Below, one piece after another: positions 33,325 to 41,328 of a stretch of DNA of 42,500 bases. Source of the DNA: Nemertoderma westbladi (taxonomy: Eukaryota > Xenacoelomorpha > Nemertodermatida > Nemertodermatidae); NCBI GenBank assembly GCA_032718475.1, contig JAUCBJ010005961.1, positions 1-42,500 of the forward strand, in the 5' to 3' direction. Position 1 is the first letter of the stretch; each line of letters opens with the position of its first letter. The notes beneath the pieces are model-generated. The model saw only the letters and a program-made list of their open reading frames with translations, ran no database searches and was not told the origin of the DNA. The translations under genes and the position numbers were made by a program.

Positions 33325-33830
33325 GGGTTTTAAGCGCAACCAAGTTTTTTTTATTGTTAACTAGACAAGTATTAACTAATATTAAATAGATACATTAAAT
33401 ATATACAATTTTTTTCTGACCTGTCATGTAGAATAGCATCTTAGATAAATAAAAGAGTTGTTTGAAAATTTTAGTTAAGTTTAGGTGCCACCCAGTCACT
33501 TAAAATAATTAGTTTAATTGCACTATACTTTGCCTCACAATATATTTGGCAAATAATTATTTTAAACTCGCCTCATTAAAATTTTGTATCCACGCGCCAA
33601 CAAAGGCAACAATTATCGAACTTGTGAATTTCTAGTATCAACTGATTGGATTGTCATGGAATTAGTATCCTTAGCAACGGATATACACAACACAACCTGG
33701 TAGTTGTTACCGTTGTCAAACTGTTGGTAATTATTTTTCCAAGCAGCTAGAGTGAAGTAGTAGTAGGCAGCAGTTGGGCGGTTTTGAGTGAAATACTTTT
33801 AATTCACTGTAATAATTCTGGTATATCAAA
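33325..33830 (+). promoter_or_regulatory. Upstream region of the VWA gene
   Basis: AT-rich upstream sequence. Apart from the RFX-type motif at 33665-33678 and a sequence related to it near 33704, no core promoter element could be recognised. Confidence 0.35.
33665..33678 (+). promoter_or_regulatory. X-box-like motif (RFX transcription factor site)
   Basis: GTATCC-TT-AGCAAC fits the X-box consensus (GTHNYY, 1-3 bases, RRNAAC) at every position and lies 152 bases before the VWA start codon. RFX factors use such sites to drive ciliary genes in animals. Confidence 0.45.
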
Positions 33831-36722
33831 ATGCACGAGAGTGAAGCGTTGGAGATGAAAGGGATCCGCACAATGTTCGGTGCGTTTCGCGAGCGGAATA
33901 TCGCCTTCGTTGTTGATACTTCAGGGTCAATGTATCTCACAATAAGTGTAGTCAAGGAACACATATTAGAAGCGTTGTTACAACGATCCTATAAGGAGAA
34001 AGATACGATGTTCAACATAATAGAGTTCTCATCCGACGTTAAATCCTGGTCGGATCGAATGGTCCGGTGTACTCCGCACACAGTAACGTCAGCCGCCCCG
34101 TGGCTCAAGAAGCTAACAACACATACCGGCCCCTCCAATATGTTAGGCGCCTTGATGACTGCGTTCTCCGACCAAGACACAGACGCCGTTTACCTAGTAA
34201 CAGACGGTTTACCTGGGGAGAATTCCCTCGATATACGTCGCCACGCGGGTATTGCCTCCCAGGGCAGACCCATTCACGCCTTCTACTTGGTTCATGGCGG
34301 AAAGATAGATTCGTCGGCTCAGGAATTTTTAGTGAGCCTTGCTGTTGAGACGGGAGGTAGTCTCACGGCTATAGTCTTAACCTTTGATGGGGCTGTAGAG
34401 AAGGCAGAACATATTTACACAGCCGCAAGGTATTTAGATACTTTGGATCCTCTCATTGTTCAACCACAAGCTGCTGTTGATCCTTACAAAGCTTCTACCA
34501 TCACCACCCGTCTGGATGATAACCCTTACGTTGCGGGCGGGCCTCTAATGGAGGATATATACTCGGACTATATGATGCCTCCATATAACATACGTGGCCG
34601 TGCCTTGTATCCCGGTGTACTGCCCGCGCACGCATGGCGTGCGGAACGCCCATACCTAAAGCGTTGGTTGGAGGATGAGGCTGGTCTGTCTGAGTTAACT
34701 CCAACAGCTGGCGCGCTAATCCAAGGTGCTAAAGTGCTGGCTAGACGTGAGACCGATGGGTATTTCTACAAAGCGATTATTTGCAGCAGAGCCTCGGAAA
34801 ATAAATTCCTTGTTGAATTCGACGACGATTTAAAATCTCGTAGTTCTGGGAAATCGGAACATTTCAAAGTTCAGGACACCGTAATTGCTGATATTATCTC
34901 GCACGTTGATGCTTTGCGTCATCCTATCAACGAAGGTGATACTGTATTAGCGCCGTGTGAGAAGGGTGGTGCGCGGTACGCACCTGGGATAGTGGTTACA
35001 GGTAAGGAGCAACGCGGTGAGTATGAGCATGTGGAAGCAGATCGTATAACTGTCGCCTTTACTAACGGGAAGACTGCAGATGTTAACCACGGTGTAGCCG
35101 TTAGAATCCCTTATGCTCAGTACCAACGTGTCAAAGAAGAATTACAATTACCATACGCGGCAAGACGCGGTCTCATTTCCAAGCCGGGGTACCCGGAAGA
35201 CGCTTATGAAACGGTGAAGAAGATTGACAGACTACCTACAGTGGTGGATGTACCTGAATTAGAGCGATTGGTTCCTAAAGTTAGTTACCCGAGGGTACCA
35301 CATTATTATCCATATAGCTACCCACCTTTGTATAGCCCTTACTACTACCCTCCTTACCCACCCCACTACCATCACCATCCGACCTACATTGTCCCTGAAC
35401 GCGAAACCTTTGTGAAAGCTAGCGACATCAATGCCGCGTCGTTAACCGCAAAGGAAAAGTCGAAACAATATGACGCTGACTTTATAGAAAGTGTCGGAAT
35501 GACTAAAGATGAACTCAATGATAAAGTTATGAGTCAAGTAACAGATGAAGAACTAAGGCTTCAGGATGAGGGTAAAGAAGCTGATGATATTTTGGACTAC
35601 CTCCATGAACCTGCGACAAAGACGGTAGGGGTAGGAACCGATTCCAGCCTCTTTTATCGACATATGAAGAACCGCATACCAGAGGAGCGGCCTCCCTGGA
35701 GGTACTGGCGTCTATACAGCGCCCCTCCGCGGCACTACGCGCAACCGCGTGCTATCAAGGGGTCGTACCATCATCCCGGAGCACCAGAGGACCCTGTGGA
35801 ACCGGTTGAGGAGGCCATCGACGACGATGTTGGGGATGATCCAGTGGAGGTGCCACCCGATGCTCCAATACAGCCTCCTTCGACCTCAGTCGAAAACGGT
35901 GTCGATGCCGAGAATTGTTACCGATGTATCAAAGAAAGGGAGACCTTTGATTCGGGGTTCCCAGGCGGATATGTGAACACAGACGGGACGTTTAATCGCG
36001 TCGACTACTATAGAACAGCTACCGAAGATAGTAAGAAGGATCATTTGCACGATATATTGAAGCACGATTACAAACCGAGTAAGGTGCCGAAATGGCGGAG
36101 GTTTGGAGCCCCCCCTCTTACGGCTGATCAGTTGGAACAACAAAACTTCGATATTCGTCGACAAAAAGTTCTAGAACGAAATAAAGAATGGCAGGCCCAG
36201 GTTGATGAGGCTGGTAAACTGCAGCAGGAGAGAGATGAACACCATAGAGGGCGGATGAGGAAATATTTAGATTTCGAAATCGCCAGAGAGAAATACAATC
36301 GGGAGAAAATTAGTTCAGCTGAGGAGGGGAAGCGAGCAGTTTCCGCGTCATTGGCGGATCGGTGGCGGGATAAAATGGAGCAAGAAGCGGCGCGGATGGA
36401 GGGAAGAGCTGAAGCTGCGAGGGATCGTCTAAGGGGATACAAGGACTGGGAGCAGATGCGTGTCGAGGGGAACAAACGGATGCAGGAGGAGGCGAGAGCT
36501 GCCAGACAGTCCAAAGTACGGGACTACTGGAACCGGCGTAGAGACGAGGTGGAGGAGAGGGGATATCAGCATCTAAACCGGGATAAATGGCGTCGAGATC
36601 AGATAATACAGACTCGGGAACATTTCCGCGACCTCGAAACTATCAACCAGGAACTCAAACAAATCGGACAGCATTCTAGAGACCAACGGATGGGCATATA
36701 TCGATCTACCGTGCTCCCATGA
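33831..36722 (+). CDS. VWA and DUF4537-like protein (VWA3/C11orf16 type), single exon
   Basis: A 963-residue protein in one exon, starting at the ATG at 33831 (context AAAATGC). A von Willebrand A domain opens with NIAFVVDTSGSMY; the MIDAS residues are Asp29, Ser31 and Ser33, with a later Asp125 in LVTDGLPGE, so metal binding looks intact. Residues about 293-428 resemble the tudor-like DUF4537 module found in C11orf16 and VWA3-type proteins (two repeats: GAKVLARRETDGYFYKA, EFDDD; then EGDTVLAPCEKG, YAPGIV, VAFTNGKTADV). A Tyr/Pro/His-rich low-complexity stretch lies at about 483-518. The C-terminal part, about 766-950, is charged and predicted helical (repeated Arg/Glu/Gln, RDKMEQEAARMEGRAEAARD), probably coiled coil. 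Function is unproven; a ciliary or sperm role is an inference from relatives and the X-box. Exact orthology needs a search. Confidence 0.88.
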   Translation: MHESEALEMKGIRTMFGAFRERNIAFVVDTSGSMYLTISVVKEHILEALLQRSYKEKDTMFNIIEFSSDVKSWSDRMVRCTPHTVTSAAPWLKKLTTHTGPSNMLGALMTAFSDQDTDAVYLVTDGLPGENSLDIRRHAGIASQGRPIHAFYLVHGGKIDSSAQEFLVSLAVETGGSLTAIVLTFDGAVEKAEHIYTAARYLDTLDPLIVQPQAAVDPYKASTITTRLDDNPYVAGGPLMEDIYSDYMMPPYNIRGRALYPGVLPAHAWRAERPYLKRWLEDEAGLSELTPTAGALIQGAKVLARRETDGYFYKAIICSRASENKFLVEFDDDLKSRSSGKSEHFKVQDTVIADIISHVDALRHPINEGDTVLAPCEKGGARYAPGIVVTGKEQRGEYEHVEADRITVAFTNGKTADVNHGVAVRIPYAQYQRVKEELQLPYAARRGLISKPGYPEDAYETVKKIDRLPTVVDVPELERLVPKVSYPRVPHYYPYSYPPLYSPYYYPPYPPHYHHHPTYIVPERETFVKASDINAASLTAKEKSKQYDADFIESVGMTKDELNDKVMSQVTDEELRLQDEGKEADDILDYLHEPATKTVGVGTDSSLFYRHMKNRIPEERPPWRYWRLYSAPPRHYAQPRAIKGSYHHPGAPEDPVEPVEEAIDDDVGDDPVEVPPDAPIQPPSTSVENGVDAENCYRCIKERETFDSGFPGGYVNTDGTFNRVDYYRTATEDSKKDHLHDILKHDYKPSKVPKWRRFGAPPLTADQLEQQNFDIRRQKVLERNKEWQAQVDEAGKLQQERDEHHRGRMRKYLDFEIAREKYNREKISSAEEGKRAVSASLADRWRDKMEQEAARMEGRAEAARDRLRGYKDWEQMRVEGNKRMQEEARAARQSKVRDYWNRRRDEVEERGYQHLNRDKWRRDQIIQTREHFRDLETINQELKQIGQHSRDQRMGIYRSTVLP

Positions 36723-37948
36723 TCTTAATCGGGTAGTGTTGGTAGCAACTACCATTAATTACGATTATTTTCTAGCATTTAACAATTATAAACATGTTCT
36801 CTCTACAACATTAATGAATTATACTGTACTGTGTTTTTATATTCCTCAAAATTGTATTATGCCTTACTTATTTATGTTCGTGCTTTCTTGTGACTATATT
36901 TTTGTAAATATTTTTTACTGACAGCAATGAATGACTTAAAGAAAATTCTAATGTTATATGATTAGTAACCTTTTTGAATAACTTTACTTCATGGCTATTT
37001 ATCTCGTAGTATTCACTATATTTTACACTACAAGTCGTTTTATAGATATGAGCCCTATGGTACACTATGAAGTACGTAAGGAGAAGTCATTGGTGAATGT
37101 GAAACGCGAATCACCGAATGTCCTCTCTCTTTGCAGTTACCTATATGGCAGGGAGGTTTACAACGGTACAACCCTTATTGCCAATATAGAGTACTCTAAT
37201 TATTCAACCATTAAGTGTTCCTCTATTCTGCAGAAGCCAGATACACCACTGTGTGGGATATGAGATTTGTTTCTTAGAATTAACCTAAGAATTTTATGAC
37301 AGCTCTCTAACACTGTGCTCGAAATCACGACCTTCCTGTTGGAATCATGCGATGTAGTCAACGTCAACCGAACAATCTGTAGTTCGAAACTTGAAGCATT
37401 ACTTGACGACGGGAGATGTATTATTAACGCATTGAATCAATATGTTAACGTATCAATCAATGTATCAAACAAAACTACTCGTAATCCTGCCTTCTTGTAG
37501 GAGGAATACGTCGTGTTCATGCCACAGATGATAAAGGATGAGATAATCTTCCCTTGAATGTCATATATCGTCAATTACGTGTCTATAAAGTCATATCATT
37601 ATGCAACCTAATAATTGAGAGTAAAATGAATCTTTTTCGAGTACGGTCGTCGTCTCCTTCAGCCCAAGAAAATGGAACATTTATGGTCTCTAGGTCACGT
37701 GATAACATACATTATCATTTTTTGAAAGTAGAACGGTTCTACCATTTTTTATCAGACGGGATATCTGCACGATAATGTTGCGGTTGGTTTTCTAACAAAA
37801 AGAATAAACCATATTCAGGAACACCGATTACATGATTTGGTACCGTTTGGTATAGCGTTGACACCTTAGATAGACGATATCCCTGCTCTTTTTCAGGATG
37901 ACTTTTATTTTTATTCTGTTTTGTTTAATAGTTGTTTTATTTTTGTAG
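36723..37948. other. End of the giant dynein intron; possible short secreted ORFs
   Basis: AT-rich. Two plus-strand frames in the same phase, 36991-37263 (90 codons, hydrophobic start MAIYLVVFTIFYTTS) and about 37299-37500, contain six Cys and six Asn-X-Ser/Thr sites between them (NGTT, NYST, NRTI, NVSINVSNKT). They are separated by two stops. They might be exons of a small secreted protein or chance. The stretch ends in TTTATTTTTGTAG, the acceptor of the dynein exon at 37949. Confidence 0.25.
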
Positions 37949-38178
37949 TCGGATGCTATGGATTCTCTAGAGAAGGATTCGGAGTATAGAGAAGAACACT
38001 TTGATTTTATCCAGCTGCATCTCCGACGTTTCTGTTTGCGGGTAGGAGCCGCACTCTTCTACACCTCGACTCGCGAGAACTACAACCTGGACAACCTACA
38101 CAGATACCTCGTCCACAGACTCTATAAGCTGCCTTACAGTCACCCCGTAAATGTTATAGACAGAGACTCAATATCAAT
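37949..38178 (+). CDS. DYNC1LI: Cytoplasmic dynein 1 light intermediate chain, internal exon (end of GTPase-like domain)
   Basis: Preceded by TTTTTGTAG and followed by GTAAGT. The exon begins on a codon boundary with TCG GAT GCT and reads SDAMDSLEKDSEYREEHFDF, then IQLHLRRFCLRVGAALFYTS, then TRENYNLDNLHRYLVHRLYK, ending DRDSIS plus two bases of a split codon. This is the strongly conserved block HDYRDEHFDFIQ...GAALIYTS...NIDLxYKYIVxxLY of dynein-1 light intermediate chains. It joins directly to the Lys that ends the exon at 5939. The following family block (PAGWDN...) and the adaptor-binding C-terminal helices were not found before 42500, so the gene continues to the right. Confidence 0.95.
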
Positions 38179-38528
38179 GTAAGTCGCTCCACGTTGTTTT
38201 GTGTTCCAACGTAAACCCAGGATGGAAATGTGTTATCCTGATTTTCAGCTATGTTTTGGGAATCCAAGCAAGCAAACAGTCGGCCGAAGCCGGAGGCGAC
38301 CCGAAGGCTCCTCTTTCGATAGCTGCTACCCGAGGGTAGGGGTGGGCGCTACTCCTATCCCATGATTTGCTCCCAGTTATTTAACTGGTACTCATTTTAA
38401 TACACTGAGTACCAACTCATCTACCCCCCCCCCCCCCCCCCCCGGTTTTGGGAATAACGTGTCCTATATCCAATAATGTATTAGAAATAATAGACTGATC
38501 TCTTTTTATCACAAATATTTACATTTAG
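38179..38528. other. Dynein intron with SINE/LINE-tail-like segment and poly-C
   Basis: About 38270-38423 is a GC-rich stretch (GAAGCCGGAGGCGACCCGAA, GGTGGGCGCTACTCC, TTAACTGGTACTCATTTTA) ending directly in 20 C (38424-38443). It looks like a short retroelement or repeat unit, but I cannot classify it. Confidence 0.4.
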
Positions 38529-39655
38529 TTTGTGGGGCGAGCCACGAATGTAAGCAACCATAGCATACGGGTACCACTAACTCAATCGGTGTCTGTTGTT
38601 CTGTCGTGTCAAATTTTAAACACTAATAACTCAGCCAATCCTCTATGAGATCTTACAAAGCTTAGTCCACACATGTTGTTTGACAAAAGTGTATAAATTT
38701 TCCTAGTTGAATTTGCGTGTGGTCTTCGAGAAGCTAAGTTAAAACTGTTAATTAGTAAATTAAGTTGATTGGGTAAAAAAAGCATTTTTATGCTTGCCCT
38801 TTTGGAAATTAACGTAATTAACTTACACAATTCCCCGTCTCTCCACACCCTATACTTCCAGCTCCCCCATTTCATGGCGTGCTTGCTATTGCCTAGCTGG
38901 GAACCAGTCCAACTATAGTCCCACCTTACCACAGTTTAGCCAGACTAATGTGCCAGCTTGCATATTGTGGGGCGAGCCACGAAGTCCAGGTGAGCCTTAG
39001 CATAGCACTACAATTAGTGAACCGTCCTTTGTCGTTGTCGTTGTCGTTGTCGTCGGAAATGTTTGAACGCCAATAAGTCGGTCAATCTTTGATGAAATTG
39101 AACCAAACTTGGTACATATGTAGTCTATAAAAAGTTTAGAAATTCTACAGAGAAACATACTTCTGTACTTCATCTGTCTGCCGCTAGGTGGCGAATTGAC
39201 AGAAACGTAGAAGTAGCTGTAATTATAGAACCAACCATCAGATTCATCGGATATTCGGTAGGAGTGACTGCTGAATTATATATTCTAATCAAATACAGTA
39301 CTACTCTTGGTTATACTCTTGGTTAAATTTCTTAAATACTGAGTTTGTGATACTGTAGAATTGCTCAATATTAATCTGTATATCATAACTGAGCCTCGTG
39401 CTGCGCAAAGGCCCCACGAACGTGTTCATCTCGCAAAATTATTGGCTGAGCTTTAGAATAATAATTAGCTAAATAATTTCGTTGAGGCTTTGACGTGATA
39501 AATTAATATTTCAGTACCGATATTTCCCCTCTTCTTTGATTTATTGGCGCTTTGGTTAAATTCCCTAAACAAAGATTTTGTAATTTAATTGCTCTATTTT
39601 AATTTGTATCACATAACTGAGACTCGTGCTGCGCGAAGGCCCCATGAACGTGTTT
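38529..39655. repeat. Repeat family copy containing a second copy of itself
   Basis: A left-end sequence TTGTGGGGCGAGCCACGAA occurs at about 38530 and again at 38965. Each is followed by similar text (CAATAAGTCGGTCAATC versus TAATAACTCAGCCAATC). A right-end sequence with CGTGCTGCGC and AAGGCCCC occurs at about 39395 and 39620, each preceded by about 90 similar bases. The order left-left-right-right suggests that one copy (about 38965-39430) inserted into another. A short TCGTTG microsatellite lies near 39028. No coding capacity. Confidence 0.6.
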
Positions 39656-40131
39656 ATTGCCCATTGATGGTAGTCAACTAACCCGAAAACCACTTTACAC
39701 ACGAATAAATTGCAAATTAAAAAGATAAATGCGATTATTTTTTCCAGAACATTGCTTACGTTCCAGGTAAAAACGATTATACTTTTTCTTTCAATTAAAC
39801 GGGATTTACTTCTATCTAGCTACTTCTATTCCAAAAATTGGCGGAATGCTTTGGCTTTTATTCCTAAAAATGACAGTTTAAAAGTAGGATAAAAAGTTAC
39901 CTTTAATTCCTATAGCTTGTGCTGGTACGGTTGTACTCCATTCCTCAGTGCAGTTAGCCGATGCCAGTCTACAATGTTGCATTTTTCAAGCACTTCTAGA
40001 ATTAATTAATTAATTAATTAACTTTTACTAAAAATTAAAATTTGAATAAATCCAATTCAATTCGAATAAAAATTTTATAATTAATAAATACTATATTCTA
40101 GAAGTCCTTGCGTTTTTATATTACAACAGGC
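39656..40131. other. Gene-free AT-rich stretch
   Basis: No gene. Contains (TTAA)n at about 40000-40021 (ATTAATTAATTAATTAATTA). Confidence 0.5.
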
Positions 40132-40134
40132 TTA

Positions 40135-40353
40135 AGGCCATGATACACAACAGGAGCGGCGAGCGGCAGCGGCGAGCGGCCACTTTTGAAAAATAGAACA
40201 CATTATTTTCTATGGGTGATGATACACCACAAATGGCTGCTGCCGCTCGCCGCTCCTATTAAGTGTATCATACTAAAAGTCGCCGCTCACATCGGCCGCT
40301 CGCCGCGGCCGCCCGCTGCTGCCGCTCGCCGCTCCTGTGGTGTATCATGGCCT
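40135..40353. mobile_element. MITE family 2 (3-bp TSD TTA), GC-rich
   Basis: A 219-bp element with inverted ends AGGCCATGATACAC and GTGTATCATGGCCT, flanked by TTA (40132-40134 and 40354-40356). The interior is filled with GAGCGGCG/CGCCGCTC repeats in both orientations and two inner copies of the GTGTATCAT motif. The same TSD length and AGGCC tips as family 1 suggest mobilisation by the same kind of (PIF/Harbinger-like) transposase. Confidence 0.85.
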
Positions 40354-40602
40354 TTACGCCTACAGCTAGCTGTACAGTGTTAAGTTGGCGTTCTTTATGT
40401 ACTATTCGACACTTAACTCACATGGCGACGGCGGGAGTCTACCTGGCATGACATGGGAGCGAAGTTCAATTAATAGTTTACTGAGAGCAAGGAAAGCTGA
40501 AACAACAATAAGTTGAGAGTGAAAGGGAATTTTGTGGAATTAATTTAGGATTTGCAAAAAACTTATTTCGTCGCAAAAAAGCATTTTTCGTTTTCTGTCT
40601 AA
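40354..40602. other. Spacer between the two MITEs
   Basis: No gene or repeat recognised. Confidence 0.5.
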
Positions 40603-40974
40603 AGGCCTGTTTACACGTGGCAACTTTTAGAGCAACTTTCTCGGCAACTTGTAGAGCAACCCAGGTTGCCGATCAAGTTGCTCCGTGTAAACACGTAAAA
40701 AAGTTGCTGTAAAAGTTGCTCAACTTTTACGGCAACTTAAAGGAATTTGCGTTGACGAATTAAAGCGGGATAATCAAATAAAATTATCAAAAACTAGCTA
40801 GTAGATAAAATGACCCACTATTTTACAGTCAAACTAGCCAAGTTACTCTAAAAGTTGCCGGCCAAGTTGCTGGTAAAGTTGCCACGTGTAAACAGCGTTA
40901 AATTAAGTTGCTCCAAAAAAAGTTGCTAGTTGCCGAGAAAGTTGCTCTAAAAGTTGCCACGTGTAAACAGGCCT
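40603..40974. mobile_element. MITE family 1, copy 2 (3-bp TSD TAA)
   Basis: A 372-bp copy of the element at 32965-33321, in the same orientation, with ends AGGCCTGTTTACACG and CGTGTAAACAGGCCT flanked by TAA (40600-40602 and 40975-40977). It has one more AAGTTGC block near the right end than copy 1. Confidence 0.88.
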
Positions 40975-41122
40975 TAATAAAGAGTTATTTGTACGTAGGT
41001 CCTGTGAAAATAAACTTAAAAATTGTACTGCTTACTGATTTTAAATCCGCGTAGGGTGCCGTACCTTTAATAAACGGGACCTCATGCTGAAAACATACCT
41101 GAAGCAGAAATGGTACTTGAAG

Positions 41123-41206
41123 CTGATCATTACTTCACGTAATGATCAGGATATGTAATAATGATCAGGATATGTAATGATCAGGATATGTAATGATCAG
41201 GATATG
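41123..41206. repeat. Hairpin followed by four 16-bp repeats
   Basis: An 11-bp inverted pair CTGATCATTAC/GTAATGATCAG (41123-41133, 41139-41149) overlaps the first of four TAATGATCAGGATATG units (41140, 41159, 41175, 41191). It lies downstream of the GPCR-like gene. Confidence 0.85.
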
Positions 41207-41328
41207 TAATAATGTATTTGTAATAATTTTTTAATATAATTTACGTTAAGAAATAAATATTATGTTGGTTGGATGTTAAGTACGGCTGTACGGGCGTCGG
41301 ACGGGGATTTACAAAGTTTGATAATATA

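Noticed and set aside
37315-37400. A tRNA-like B-box (AGTTCGAAAC near 37380)
   Set aside because: No matching A-box or cloverleaf arms at the required distances; no tRNA genes were found in the window.
38179-41300. Next dynein exon (PAGWDN block) before the GPCR-like gene
   Set aside because: I searched the plus strand for an acceptor followed by a Gly-Trp-Asp coding string and found none; the remaining exons are probably beyond 42500.
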